64,000 bases of DNA, taken from contig NZ_JASFYE010000001.1 of NCBI RefSeq assembly GCF_030055425.1, positions 1-64,000 of the forward strand. The letters run 5' to 3'. The DNA comes from Methanothermobacter sp. Lineage in GTDB: Archaea > Methanobacteriota > Methanobacteria > Methanobacteriales > Methanothermobacteraceae. The notes beneath the pieces were generated by a model. The model searched no databases. It was not told the origin of the DNA and saw only the letters and a list, made by a program, of their open reading frames with translations. Made by a program: the position numbers and the translations under genes. Positions 1-9,468 of the stretch are shown here, piece by piece (within the stretch, counting starts at the first letter, position 1; the number at the start of each line of letters is the position of its first letter).

Positions 1-1040
1 GGAACGGCACTCTTAAGGGGATCAAATGTCTCAGGGTTCTTAACCTCCATGCAAATCATGCTGACCTTTGAGTGGAGTGATGTGGGGAGTCTCAGTATCC
101 TCTTGAGGTCAATTGTGACCTTGGCATCCACCATCTTCATGTTTATCCCTGCAATCCCGGCAACCAGCCGGGGGTAGACCCTTGGGCCTATCCTCCTCTT
201 GAACTCCCCCCACCTGTCCTCAAGGAGGAGTTCCCTGTTCTTCACAACTTCACGGACCGTCCTTGCCGTGACATTCTCTATCCTCTCATCACCCCTCATG
301 TGGAGGAAGACGTGCTTCGCCCTCTCTGTGAAGACCCTGTGGTACCCTAGGGGGATGGAGAAGTGTTCCATCTCATAGGATTCGCCGCTGTGTATGAATT
401 TCCTCCTGGGCCTGCGTGCACCGGCGGTGTACCTCAGGATCTCAGCCCTCACCTCTGATCCAAGTTCCATGACCCCCGGGTCAAGGACCCTTATATGGTA
501 TCCCCTCCCCGAGTATACCACGTGCACGTCCCCCAGTCCCAGGTCACCCCTGAGGGTGTCAACCATCATGAGGACCAGTTCCCTTGCCTCATCAAGGCAC
601 GTTTCACAGACCCCCTCACAGTCACATGACCTCACAGGAAGGTCCTTGGCGTCCACGTCAAAGATGAGTTCAGATCGCTGCCATCCCCTCCTCTTACCCG
701 GCTCCCTGTAGAATGCGACGGAGGAGTATGCTGCAAATGGGAACCTTGCCCTCATGAACCTTGAAAGGCGTTTCTCATCATCGAATACCCTGTACCTGTC
801 GCTGGGGCCCCTGCCTGTGTGGTCAAATCCGAACTCCCTCATATGGATGTTCCTGGCTATGAATTCCGGGAGTTTCCTTACATCCCACTCTTCACGGTAG
901 TACCTCTTCCTCTCAAGGGGTGTTGCGGCCTCAAAGATCCTATCAGTCCTCCCCTTCCTGTTCTGACTTCCCCCTGTGGAGCTCCCACCTCTTCCTGTTG
1001 TAGTAGGTGAGGGGGTTGGTGATCCTCCTGCAGAGCTCAT
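1..1040 (-). CDS. priS: DNA primase catalytic subunit PriS (3' end beyond window)
   Basis: Catalytic small subunit of the archaeal two-subunit primase, which makes primers for replication. I translated the minus strand: it reads without stops to base 1. It contains an ERKRYYREEWDV stretch near the N-terminus, the catalytic-type motif ELIFDVDAKDL, a cysteine group (SCDCEGVCETC) and YSGRGYHIRVLD, all typical of PriS. The C-terminal end lies outside the window. The start is uncertain. Family members begin just before the ATPLERKRYY region, but no ATG, GTG or TTG lies there in frame. The nearest in-frame ATG is at 1040, inside priL, giving a low-complexity Ser/Thr/Gly N-terminal extension. It overlaps priL and is clearly cotranscribed with it. 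Confidence 0.9.
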   Translation of the reverse strand, partial: MSSAGGSPTPSPTTTGRGGSSTGGSQNRKGRTDRIFEAATPLERKRYYREEWDVRKLPEFIARNIHMREFGFDHTGRGPSDRYRVFDDEKRLSRFMRARFPFAAYSSVAFYREPGKRRGWQRSELIFDVDAKDLPVRSCDCEGVCETCLDEARELVLMMVDTLRGDLGLGDVHVVYSGRGYHIRVLDPGVMELGSEVRAEILRYTAGARRPRRKFIHSGESYEMEHFSIPLGYHRVFTERAKHVFLHMRGDERIENVTARTVREVVKNRELLLEDRWGEFKRRIGPRVYPRLVAGIAGINMKMVDAKVTIDLKRILRLPTSLHSKVSMICMEVKNPETFDPLKSAV

Positions 1041-2256
1041 CGGGTCTGCAGAGGTCGGGTAGGTGTATTTTGATCTTCTCGCAGCTCATGGGGGTGTACC
1101 ATTTACTCTCACCCTCATGTTCGGGTTCCGGTTCATCATGAACCCCAAATCCCAGCTTCGCGGTTATGTTCAGCTTCTCCTGGGGGTCGTCCTCAAATAG
1201 GGGTGGTTCACACCTCTCTGCTGCCCCATATATTATGGGGAGTATCTCCTCCCTGATCACCCGCAGTTCAGGGTCAAGGTCTGAAACCTTAAGGGGTGTC
1301 CTGTCCCTGAAGACCGACGGGTATAACCTTGCATAGGATATGAATGAGGTGAGCAGGAGGACTATGGCGTCGTTCCTGTTACCGGACTTCACACCATCCA
1401 GGGTCCCCCTTATGCATGGGGGGAATGCATCCGGGACGAGTTTACCTGGCCCTGCAGATTTAACCGGCCCGCCCCTGAATGATGTGACCTCATTAACAGT
1501 CTCCCTTATCCTTTCTGCTGTTTCAAGGATGATGGGGTGGGGTTCCACTGTGGAGCTCATCTCAGCGACCCTCTCAATGTATTCCTCAGTCTTCTGCATT
1601 ATTATACGGGATATCATTGTCTCCTTGAGTTCCAGACCCACAAGTGCCTCGTAGAGACTCCTGGGGTCCCTGTCAGTTATCAGATCCTGGAATGTCATGA
1701 GGAATTCATCCTCATCAATCACCACCCTCCCCCTGTGGAGTATGAGGTCCGTGAGCCTCAGCTTACCTGATCCGATGAGTTCTGATAGTTCCATCCAGCT
1801 GGTTCCTTCGGATCCAAGTTCAATGAGGACTTCCTCGATTATCTCATCCCTTTCACCTCCAAGGATCCTGAAGCGGTCCTCCACAAGGGCCCCTGTAGAT
1901 TCAACAACCAGTCTTACCTCCCTCGACCCCCTTCTGAAACCTGCCCCTGCCGCCTGTGCAAGGACATAGAATGCAATTACATCGTACTCCTCTATTTCGG
2001 GGTTCATGAGGTATGCGTAGTCCCCATGGTCAAAACCCCTCCTCTGCCGCCTGAGGTACCATTCCAGTCTCTTGATGGCAAGGTCACCTATGCTCCCCGG
2101 GAGTAGTGAATTGTCATCAAGGTTCTGGCCCCTTGTACGTTTAACCGTATCGAGGAGTGCGCTGCTGACCTCAAATACCGTCTCAGGGGATCCATAGTTT
2201 CTTACAATTTCCCTGGCATCCTCTGAGAATGGGTTTATGAAAAGTGAAGACACCAT
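943..2256 (-). CDS. priL: DNA primase large (regulatory, iron-sulfur) subunit PriL
   Basis: Non-catalytic primase subunit, which stimulates and positions PriS and carries a 4Fe-4S cluster in its C-terminal domain. The C-terminal half shows the expected cysteines: PPCIRG, ERCEPP, then MSCEKI and DLC before NPLTYYNRKRW. The start chosen is the ATG at 2256 (MVSSLFINPFSEDA), giving 437 residues. An upstream in-frame Met at 2364 exists, but the added segment looks unlike family N-termini. The stop at 943 lies within or just upstream of the priS 5' region, so the two subunits are made from one message. Confidence 0.9.
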   Translation of the reverse strand: MVSSLFINPFSEDAREIVRNYGSPETVFEVSSALLDTVKRTRGQNLDDNSLLPGSIGDLAIKRLEWYLRRQRRGFDHGDYAYLMNPEIEEYDVIAFYVLAQAAGAGFRRGSREVRLVVESTGALVEDRFRILGGERDEIIEEVLIELGSEGTSWMELSELIGSGKLRLTDLILHRGRVVIDEDEFLMTFQDLITDRDPRSLYEALVGLELKETMISRIIMQKTEEYIERVAEMSSTVEPHPIILETAERIRETVNEVTSFRGGPVKSAGPGKLVPDAFPPCIRGTLDGVKSGNRNDAIVLLLTSFISYARLYPSVFRDRTPLKVSDLDPELRVIREEILPIIYGAAERCEPPLFEDDPQEKLNITAKLGFGVHDEPEPEHEGESKWYTPMSCEKIKIHLPDLCRPDELCRRITNPLTYYNRKRWELHRGKSEQEGED

Positions 2257-2537
2257 GTTTAAACTGTTTACTGATATGACCCATAAAGATATGGGTACAT
2301 GCTTCACAGTTACCATGATATAGCAGTTCAGCAAGGATTCTGCCCAGAAGCCATGAAAGGGCACATATAAACCTTGATGTTCTGAAGGGGCCCCTGAACT
2401 GGTTCCATGAAAATGGAGATGGTTTTAAATTCCCTCACATAAATTTATATAGAGGTAAACCGTAAATTTAAACTGTATCTTAATGATATTACCCCATCTT
2501 ATTCTAACCCGTTTCATGATTCAAGGAGGAGTTTGAG
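2257..2537. promoter_or_regulatory. Divergent priL / metG intergenic region
   Basis: A 281-base spacer between divergent genes. A TATA-like element (TTTATATA, about 2444-2451) faces metG, about 87 bases before its start, and AT-rich DNA continues to 2500. AAGGAGG just before metG is a strong ribosome binding site. I see no RNA gene or ORF of note. Confidence 0.5.
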
Positions 2538-4496
2538 TTGAGCAAAGTATTTATCACCTGCGCACTTCCCTATGCCAATGGGCCCACGCATCTCGGTCAT
2601 CTGAGGTCAACCTACATACCCGCAGATATATATGCAAGGTACAGGCGGCTGCGGGGTGACGATGTCCTGTTTGTGTGCGCCACAGATGAACACGGGACAC
2701 CCATAGCCGTCAAGGCAGAGAGTGAGGGCCTGGAACCCATTGAAGTTGCCACACGGTACCATGATATGATAAAACGCGACCTTGAGGAATGCGACATATC
2801 CTTTGACAGTTTCACAAGGACAACCGATGAGCTGCACTACGACATAGCCCAGAATTTCTTCCTGAAACTCTATGAGAAGGGTTACATATACGAGAAGGAC
2901 ATAAAGCAGCTCTACTGCAACAGCTGCCAGCGTTTCCTCCCGGATAGATACGTTGAGGGGACCTGTCCCCACTGCGGAGGTGAGGGTGCCCGTGGAGACC
3001 ACTGCGAGAGCTGTGGAAGGCACCTTGAACCCCTCCAGCTTGAGGATCCCATGTGCATGGTGTGCGGGTCGGAGCCAGTGGTGAGGGATTCAAGGCACTA
3101 CTTCTTCCGCCTCAGCCAGTTCCAGGATGAACTCATGGAATGGATTGAGGAATCAGATATGCCCTCAAATGTCAAGAACTATGCCCTGCAGTGGCTCAGG
3201 GAGGGCCTCAGGGACTGGATACTCACAAGGGACATGGACTGGGGGGTCCCTGTACCCCTTGAGGGAAATGATGGTAAGATAATCTATGTCTGGGGTGAGG
3301 CCTTCCTCGGATACATTTCATCTGCTGCAACCTGGAGCAGAAGAACCGAAAGGCCCTGGAGGGACTACTGGGATGCAGGCGCAGTTCACTTCATAGGAAA
3401 GGACATAATATACCACCACGCCATATTCTGGCCTGCCCTGCTCATGGCCTACGGGTGCAGAACTCCTGAGAACATCATAGCCGGGGAGTACCTCTCACTT
3501 GAGGGGAGGAAGATGTCCACCAGTAAGAACTGGGTTGTCTGGACATCAGATTTCCTTGAAAGATTCCCCAGGGACCTTCTGAGGTACTACCTCACAGTCA
3601 ACGCCCCCCTGACCAGGGACACCGATTTCTCATGGGACGACTTCCAGAGGAGGGTCAACGATGAACTGGCGGATGTCCTTGGAAACTTCCTCCACCGGAC
3701 ATTCTCCTTCACAGGGAGGTTCTTTGATGGCAGGGTACCTGAACCATCAGAACTCACACCAGAGGACGAGGAGTTCCTCAACTCCATAAGAAGAGCCCCT
3801 GATACTGTGGGTGAGCTCCTGGAGAACTTCCAGTTCAGGGACGCCATGATGTCAGTGATTAAACTTGCAAAGAAGGGTAACAAGTACTTCAACGATCAGG
3901 AACCATGGAAGGCCATTAAGGAGTCACCTGAGAGGGCCTCAACATGCCTCTACCTCTGTAATCTCCTTGCGGCCAACCTCGGGAAACTCCTAATGCCCTT
4001 CATGCCGTCCTCAGCAGAGAGGGTGCTCTCCATCATGAACATGGAGGATGAATCATGGGGCTTTCATGAACCTGAACCGGGTAGGGTCGTAGAGAAGGCC
4101 CGGCCCCTCTTCTCAAAGATACCCGATGAGGTAATCGAGGAGGAGAAATCAAAACTCATCAAGGAGGAGGATAGTGTGTCTGAAACCGTGACAATCGATG
4201 ACTTTGCAGCCCTGGACATCAGGGTGGGTATTATAAGATCAGCTGAGAGAATAGAGGGGTCAGATAAGCTCCTCAAACTCATGATAGACGTGGGTGAAAG
4301 GGAAATGCAGGTGGTTGCGGGTCTTGCAGAGAAGTACAGCCCCGAGGATCTCCTTGAAAGGAAGGTTACCGTCCTTGCCAACCTCAAACCCGCCAGACTC
4401 TTTGGTGTTAAATCTGAGGGTATGGTCCTTGCAACCGGTGAATCACTGAACATACTGGACCCCGGTGATGCAGGTATCGGTGAACGGATAATGTAG
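2538..4496 (+). CDS. metG: Methionyl-tRNA synthetase
   Basis: Charges tRNA-Met with methionine in the cytoplasm. The 652-residue protein has the class I HIGH-type motif THLGH (residues 17-21), two zinc knuckles of the CxxC type (CNSC and CPHC, then CESC and CMVC, roughly residues 127-175) and KMSTS at about 325-329. A C-terminal EMAP/Trbp-type tRNA-binding domain from about residue 555 ([18 protein letters not shown]) serves dimerisation and tRNA binding. The start is TTG, supported by AAGGAGG about 8 bases upstream. Full length and intact. Confidence 0.97.
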   Translation: MSKVFITCALPYANGPTHLGHLRSTYIPADIYARYRRLRGDDVLFVCATDEHGTPIAVKAESEGLEPIEVATRYHDMIKRDLEECDISFDSFTRTTDELHYDIAQNFFLKLYEKGYIYEKDIKQLYCNSCQRFLPDRYVEGTCPHCGGEGARGDHCESCGRHLEPLQLEDPMCMVCGSEPVVRDSRHYFFRLSQFQDELMEWIEESDMPSNVKNYALQWLREGLRDWILTRDMDWGVPVPLEGNDGKIIYVWGEAFLGYISSAATWSRRTERPWRDYWDAGAVHFIGKDIIYHHAIFWPALLMAYGCRTPENIIAGEYLSLEGRKMSTSKNWVVWTSDFLERFPRDLLRYYLTVNAPLTRDTDFSWDDFQRRVNDELADVLGNFLHRTFSFTGRFFDGRVPEPSELTPEDEEFLNSIRRAPDTVGELLENFQFRDAMMSVIKLAKKGNKYFNDQEPWKAIKESPERASTCLYLCNLLAANLGKLLMPFMPSSAERVLSIMNMEDESWGFHEPEPGRVVEKARPLFSKIPDEVIEEEKSKLIKEEDSVSETVTIDDFAALDIRVGIIRSAERIEGSDKLLKLMIDVGEREMQVVAGLAEKYSPEDLLERKVTVLANLKPARLFGVKSEGMVLATGESLNILDPGDAGIGERIM

Positions 4497-4549
4497 ATGT
4501 GATACAACCTTCTGATAATTCGGTATGCTGTGCCTGGCTGGAGAATAGT

Positions 4550-6127
4550 ATGAACGAATCAGGTCTAATTGCAAGGTCAGAAAGGTTTCTGGAGGGTATA
4601 AGGGATAGAAGGATCTCTGAAGACGATCTTAAGTCGCCGGAAGCACTCCTTAATCTTTACATCTACCTCCGGGGAAACCTTGAGGAGCTTCAGGATCTGA
4701 AGGAGGCCATGGAGCTGAGGGGCTTCAAGTACCCCTTCAGGTCAATATCCGGGTACAGCACCCACCAGTCCCCTGAAATCGCTGAGGACATCCATGACAT
4801 AAAGAGGCACGCCCAGTACTTCCGCATGAAGGCATCTGTAAAGAAGAACCTCCTTGACAGGGTTAACTCCGCAATCTCATCCCACAGGATAGCCCTTGGT
4901 AACATTGAGGAGTACGTTTTCCTCACGTGCCATGAATGTTCAAGGACCCTGCGGCTGGGGGAGGTGGAGCTCCATGACCCGGCAGGGGGTGTTGAATGCC
5001 CCTGCGGATCAGATAACCTGAAGGTCAGGTTCAATGACCGGGCACTCTCCAGGCCGGAGATAATACCGCACCTCCCCCTCTCAGGGGATTACATGGTGAA
5101 GATGTCCGAGCTGAGCCTCTGGGCCAGAAAGGCCCTCAAGAAGATAATGAGGCTACTTAAAAATGAAAAGAAGGGGGCTGTAAGATCGGCCACCCTGGTT
5201 ATAAGGGTCCTTGAGGATGGTAGGTGGATCAGAAGGCGCATAACCCTTGACAGTGAGGATGATGACTACGAGAGGATGCTGAGGCAGAGGTATGGGCCAA
5301 ATGTGAGGGTGGAGCTGATACAGTTCCACAGGAAAAAATCCAGCATAGTGAATGACAGGTACACGAGGACCGCCCTTGCACTTGCATATGCCGGGCTATC
5401 CCAGAGGATAATAGATGAGATACGGGATGCGGTCTACAGGGAAAACCTGAGGGATTACGATGCCGTGGAGAGGTACCTGGAGATAGTCTTTGATGCCAGA
5501 ACATATTCACCTGATCTCAGGATTTCCGAGGATGAACTCAGTGAGGTCCGATTGCAGAGGATGCACAGGCTAATCCATGAAGCAGGTCTTGGTGATGAGA
5601 ACGGTAACCTGAACCCCCTGCTAAAGGAGGACCTGGAGACAATGGAGGAACTCAAGAGGGAGGTCTTCAGGGATGTTCCCGTGAACCTCATTCTCTGGGA
5701 CGTTGCCTTTTACTACCTTGGAACATCCCTGGACCGCCGCTCCAAGTATTCTGGCCCCTTCCCCAACCTCAGACCCGTACTTGACAGGACACAGGTGAGG
5801 ACCTTCGATGAGTTCAGTGAGGACGCCCTGGAACTCCTCAGAGGGTACTGGAACTGTGGAATGGTCTACATTGAGAACCTGGGGGATGTTCTCCTGAGGA
5901 AATTTGAAATTGAGGAGAAAATGAAGGGCCTGCACATGAAACCTGACCCCCTTGCATTTGGTGCTGCTGTGCTGCACATGGAGGCAGGTATTGATGCTGA
6001 AACATGCGCCGAACTCTTTCATGTGAATGTGGAGGACGTGGCCGATGAGGAGAGGAGCATTGAAAACCTGGGTAAGCCATCTACCGACAGGGCTAAAATG
6101 TTTCTTAACCTTATAAAAGGTGATTGA
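4550..6127 (+). CDS. DUF530-type conserved methanogen protein
   Basis: A 525-residue cytoplasmic protein of unknown function that I associate with the DUF530 family of methanogens (family assignment from memory). A four-cysteine zinc-ribbon-like segment (CHEC then CPCG) lies near residues 125-155; the rest is charged and mostly helical. The ATG at 4550 is chosen because GGAG lies 7 bases upstream; a GTG at 4499 would add 17 residues of poor character. It follows metG closely and overlaps the next gene, suggesting cotranscription with a translation-related gene. No catalytic motif is evident. Confidence 0.7.
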   Translation: MNESGLIARSERFLEGIRDRRISEDDLKSPEALLNLYIYLRGNLEELQDLKEAMELRGFKYPFRSISGYSTHQSPEIAEDIHDIKRHAQYFRMKASVKKNLLDRVNSAISSHRIALGNIEEYVFLTCHECSRTLRLGEVELHDPAGGVECPCGSDNLKVRFNDRALSRPEIIPHLPLSGDYMVKMSELSLWARKALKKIMRLLKNEKKGAVRSATLVIRVLEDGRWIRRRITLDSEDDDYERMLRQRYGPNVRVELIQFHRKKSSIVNDRYTRTALALAYAGLSQRIIDEIRDAVYRENLRDYDAVERYLEIVFDARTYSPDLRISEDELSEVRLQRMHRLIHEAGLGDENGNLNPLLKEDLETMEELKREVFRDVPVNLILWDVAFYYLGTSLDRRSKYSGPFPNLRPVLDRTQVRTFDEFSEDALELLRGYWNCGMVYIENLGDVLLRKFEIEEKMKGLHMKPDPLAFGAAVLHMEAGIDAETCAELFHVNVEDVADEERSIENLGKPSTDRAKMFLNLIKGD

Positions 6128-6135
6128 GTGGTTTT

Positions 6136-6600
6136 ATGGCAGAAAAGATCCATTTGAATCAGCCCCTTACTTCAAGGCGGATAATTGAGATCCTTGAGAA
6201 TAATCCTGACCTCAAGAAGATCACATGCCCCATAAGCCTCTATCACCGCACATCAAAGAGGTATCTTGAGGCCCTTGAGGAACTTGGAGTGGAGGTTGAA
6301 CCCGTTAAGAGAATCGGGAGACCCCGGAAGTACACAGAAAAGGACGTTAAGATGGTTCAGAAACTTTTAAGGGAGGGTAAAACTCCAAAACAGATTTCGG
6401 GTATCACAGATATACCTCTGAAGACCGTCTACTATCTCAAGGGTGATATGAAACTGAAACGGGGCAAGAAGAGGAAGTATGACAAGAACACGCGCCTCAG
6501 AGTTCGTGAAATGGCCAGAAAGGGCGTTCCAGCCAGAAAGATTTCTGATGAGCTGGGGATACCCCTCAGAACAGTATACTATATAGTTAAGAATGGCTGA
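6136..6600 (+). CDS. Double helix-turn-helix DNA-binding protein
   Basis: A small basic protein (154 residues) with two similar recombinase/Hin-type helix-turn-helix units. The first (TEKDVKMVQKLLREGKTPKQ, then IPLKTVYYLKG) and the second (RVREMARKGVPARKISDELG, then IPLRTVYYIVK) are about 50 residues apart. An AT-hook-like GRPRK precedes the first unit. This points to DNA binding, perhaps a regulator. The ATG at 6136 follows GAGTGG; a TTG at 6124 overlaps the upstream stop and is the alternative. The last gene of the metG-DUF530 run. Target unknown. Confidence 0.65.
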   Translation: MAEKIHLNQPLTSRRIIEILENNPDLKKITCPISLYHRTSKRYLEALEELGVEVEPVKRIGRPRKYTEKDVKMVQKLLREGKTPKQISGITDIPLKTVYYLKGDMKLKRGKKRKYDKNTRLRVREMARKGVPARKISDELGIPLRTVYYIVKNG

Positions 6601-6608
6601 TTATCTGA

Positions 6609-6619
6609 AAATTTATAAA
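6609..6619 (+). promoter_or_regulatory. TATA-like promoter element
   Basis: AATTTATAAAT lies about 45-55 bases before the ATG at 6663, a suitable position for an archaeal TATA box serving the glycosylphosphotransferase gene. GGTGAT just before the ATG is its ribosome binding site. Confidence 0.5.
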
Positions 6620-6662
6620 TGAATGGGTGCAGTTAATACTATAGGATAAAGCCGGTGATTTT

Positions 6663-7634
6663 ATGGTTCTGAACTTTACACTTGAATATCCATCTGTACT
6701 TATCGTATCAATAATCTGCTGTATCATCTCATTTACATCAACGTATACAGTTATGCCAAAGCTCATAAGTAAACTCAAGGATGCCAACGTCGTTGGAAAC
6801 GACATACATAAAATTTCAAAGCCCATCGTCGCGGAGATGGGTGGTATCGGGATACTCTTTGGGTTCACGATAGGAATGTTTCTCGGTATGTACTTTTTCC
6901 CGCGCCTCCACTACGAACTCATGGTGACGCTCCTTGTGATACTCCTCGTGGGTATAGTGGGGATGGTTGATGACCTTGTGAGGCTATCATCACGTGAAAA
7001 ACTCTTCCTTCTATTCCTTGCAGGTCTCCCCATAATATGGGTGGCCCCCCCCAACGTTGGGATACTCTACATGATCATGATGCCCATTGCAGTCTCAATA
7101 GCATCAAACCTCACTAACATGCTGGCAGGCCTGAATGGTATTGAATCCGGTCTGGGTTCAATCGCAATGATATCCCTCACCGCCTCATGTATCATAATGG
7201 GCAAATACAATGTCTCCATAATAACCATGGCAATGCTCGGGGCCCTCCTGGCGTTCCTCATCTACAACAGGTACCCATCTAGGGTATTCCCCGGGGACGT
7301 GGGAACCCTAATAATAGGGGCCTGCATAGCCTCTGTTGCATTCATAGGTAGGATAAAGATAATAGCACTCATCGTCCTCCTCCCCAACATCATAGACGGT
7401 CTCCTGAAGTTCTACAGCGCAGGTGTCGTTGAGAGGCACAGGCACAGCCCCACAGAAATCTCAGAGGACGGTAAACTCATAGTACCCCCTGAGGGATTCA
7501 ACTCCCTCATAAGGTGGATACTGAGAAGACCCATGACCGAGAAGAGGGTTGTGATGATAGTGTGGTCAATTGGGGTATTCTTCGGGGCCCTTGGGGTTAT
7601 ACTTGCATTCATACTCCCTCTGGACCCCTTCTAA
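6663..7634 (+). CDS. MraY/AglH-type polyprenyl-phosphate sugar-1-phosphate transferase
   Basis: An integral membrane enzyme (323 residues, about ten hydrophobic segments) of glycosyltransferase family 4. It moves a UDP-linked amino-sugar phosphate, probably GlcNAc-1-P, onto a polyprenyl phosphate carrier. Diagnostic motifs are the Asp pair in MVDDLVRLSSREK, NMLAGLNGIESG, the catalytic FPGDVGT and RHRHSPTEI. In methanobacteria it could start protein N-glycosylation (AglH) or act in pseudomurein precursor synthesis. The sequence alone does not separate these. Confidence 0.85.
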   Translation: MVLNFTLEYPSVLIVSIICCIISFTSTYTVMPKLISKLKDANVVGNDIHKISKPIVAEMGGIGILFGFTIGMFLGMYFFPRLHYELMVTLLVILLVGIVGMVDDLVRLSSREKLFLLFLAGLPIIWVAPPNVGILYMIMMPIAVSIASNLTNMLAGLNGIESGLGSIAMISLTASCIIMGKYNVSIITMAMLGALLAFLIYNRYPSRVFPGDVGTLIIGACIASVAFIGRIKIIALIVLLPNIIDGLLKFYSAGVVERHRHSPTEISEDGKLIVPPEGFNSLIRWILRRPMTEKRVVMIVWSIGVFFGALGVILAFILPLDPF

Positions 7635-7750
7635 GAATTTCTATGATGAGAAACTTTAGAACCTCAAGTGTTCAGGTACTAAGTCACCCGTCAGAGGCTT
7701 TAGGACCTGTTGTTGAGGTACCTCACAGCATATTATCTGCTTTTCTGACC

Positions 7751-8638
7751 TCAGAAACTGTAGAGCTTGTTGAGGAGCTCAAGGGTAACGGACTCCATCT
7801 CCCTCTCATCCAGTTTCTGGAATATTTCAACAGCCCCCCTGAAACCTGATGCAACACCCTCAGGGTTGTTCTCTATAAAGTCGAGGACCCCCATGAGGAC
7901 CATTACAACGGCAAGTCCCATATCATTGTTTGTATTTTTGAAAAGATCCTCTGCCTTCTTAAGGTACTTTCTTGACTCGCTGAAATCCTCATTTTTAAGT
8001 GAATAGGCCCCCAGGAGCAGGAGCAATGACGCCTCTGTGGCTGTATCGCCAATATCCCTTGCAATCTGGTAGGCCTCCCTTATCTGGGATATGGAGTCCT
8101 CATAGGACTGTGACTGGTACATTGTAAGTGATTCAACCCTTTCCACGAGTCTGTCCAGGAATGGCTCGATGGCACCGAGGTCCACCTCTGCCATCTCAGG
8201 TTCAGCCTCCTCCTGGAGGCGGTTGAGGCTTGCTATATCTATGGCCTCCCTGATCTTTTCGACCTCCTTGATCTTTTCCCTCAGATCCTTTCTGAGTGGT
8301 GAATTAACAGAGTTATAAATCCGGAGCGCCTCCTTAAAGTACTCCATTGCAGTCTTGATTTTCCTATCACTGAGGTAGACGTCACCCATGGAGTCGAGGG
8401 CAAAAGCCATGAGCTCCTCGTCATTCATGTCCGAGGCCACCTTGTAGGCCCTTTCAAGGTAATCAAGTGCCTCACGGGTATCGCCCTCATCAGCATAAAA
8501 GGTGGCTATCCTTATGAGGGTGTCAAATTCCTCCTCAAGGAGTTCCTCAAGTTTGCGCAGGTACTTCTCCAGTGATTCGCCGCCCTCATCTCCCTTGAGA
8601 AAATCAAATATGCTCAGAATAATTAATATCATCTTCAC
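7751..8638 (-). CDS. TPR-repeat protein
   Basis: A 295-residue soluble helical protein built from TPR-like repeats: residues about 38-100 (ATFYADEGDTREALDYLERA, then DSMGDVYLSDRKIKTAMEYF) and about 180-260 (AREIGD-like, LLGAYSLKNEDFSESRKYL). A short hydrophobic N-terminus (MILIILSIFDFL) could be a weak anchor. No catalytic motif. It lies 143 bases downstream of the KaiC/GTPase/roadblock cluster on the same strand and could supply a protein-interaction scaffold for it; that link is inference. Confidence 0.65.
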   Translation of the reverse strand: MKMILIILSIFDFLKGDEGGESLEKYLRKLEELLEEEFDTLIRIATFYADEGDTREALDYLERAYKVASDMNDEELMAFALDSMGDVYLSDRKIKTAMEYFKEALRIYNSVNSPLRKDLREKIKEVEKIREAIDIASLNRLQEEAEPEMAEVDLGAIEPFLDRLVERVESLTMYQSQSYEDSISQIREAYQIARDIGDTATEASLLLLLGAYSLKNEDFSESRKYLKKAEDLFKNTNNDMGLAVVMVLMGVLDFIENNPEGVASGFRGAVEIFQKLDEREMESVTLELLNKLYSF

Positions 8639-8781
8639 AGCCCCGGATGTTCTAATAAAATATTATGTGGATATTAATTTAAATAGATATCCGCTAAAAG
8701 GAATCTGACAGTTAAACATCAGCCCATTGGAAATCTACAGCCAGAATCACCCCACAAATAAAAAGACATTAAGGAGTACCA

Positions 8782-9468
8782 TCAGCCCACCAGAAGACCC
8801 TGTTCACCTATCCTGTAGGGCGCCTCCCTGGTCCCTGAGGGGGTACTGGCAGATATCATGGAGCCATCCATGCGGATATGCACATCAAAGAGGTCAGGGA
8901 TCGCATTCTCTATTTCTGGATCAGCAACCCCCTCTGTGTAGGCCACCAGTCCTATTCCTTTAGCCTCCCTCACACGGTTATTGTAGGCCTTGAGCACCCT
9001 GAGCACAAGCCGCGGGGGGTTGAATGCCAGGAGAATTGATGCAGAGTCAAATGCTGAAAGGAATATGGCTGATTCCTGGTAGAGGCTCCTTGTGGCTATA
9101 CCGACCTTGACCATGAGGTCTGTGGTGTTCTGAAGGGCCGAATACCTTATGTTCCCTGAATCCTGGGGTTTACCACCTCCAAGTCCTGTTGGGAGATCAA
9201 TTACATGCATTTTATCACTGAAGGTCTGGATGAACCAGTTAAAGGCCATCGTATTCCTCTGCAGGTCCCTGTAACCATATTCTGCCGCTATGAAGAGACA
9301 TGGGTTTCCAGCCTGGAGTCCCCTGTAGATGAACTCCATTGCAAGTACGGATTTGCCTGCCTTGGGGGGACCTGTGACCAGCATGACTGAACCAGGCTCC
9401 AGTTCACCCAGGATATCATCAAGTCCAGCTATACCGGTGGTGTAGTTCTCACTCATGATATCCCTCAT
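8782..9468 (-). CDS. KaiC/FlaH-like RecA-fold ATPase (second copy)
   Basis: A 228-residue single-domain RecA-superfamily ATPase of KaiC-like type, the same size as archaellum FlaH. N-terminal GIAGLDDILGE is the family signature. Walker A is GPPKAGKS at about residues 32-39; the Walker B-type strand is less clear (IFLSAFDSAS). Its ATG at 9468 overlaps the upstream TGA (ATGA), so translation is coupled; an ATG at 9456 with GAGGG upstream may be the real start. It is paralogous to the next gene upstream (matching stretches such as the Walker A region and YTEG.ADP). Probably a nucleotide-dependent switch partner of the GTPase and roadblock proteins. Confidence 0.75.
   Translation of the reverse strand: MRDIMSENYTTGIAGLDDILGELEPGSVMLVTGPPKAGKSVLAMEFIYRGLQAGNPCLFIAAEYGYRDLQRNTMAFNWFIQTFSDKMHVIDLPTGLGGGKPQDSGNIRYSALQNTTDLMVKVGIATRSLYQESAIFLSAFDSASILLAFNPPRLVLRVLKAYNNRVREAKGIGLVAYTEGVADPEIENAIPDLFDVHIRMDGSMISASTPSGTREAPYRIGEQGLLVG

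Noticed and set aside
394-711. Plus-strand ORF of 105 codons
   Set aside because: Antisense to priS, whose minus-strand frame shows clear primase motifs.
2607-3023. Minus-strand ORF of 138 codons
   Set aside because: Antisense shadow of metG.
7514-7849. Plus-strand ORF spanning the end of the glycosylphosphotransferase and the TPR gene
   Set aside because: Overlaps two well-supported genes, with no start site or protein-like character.
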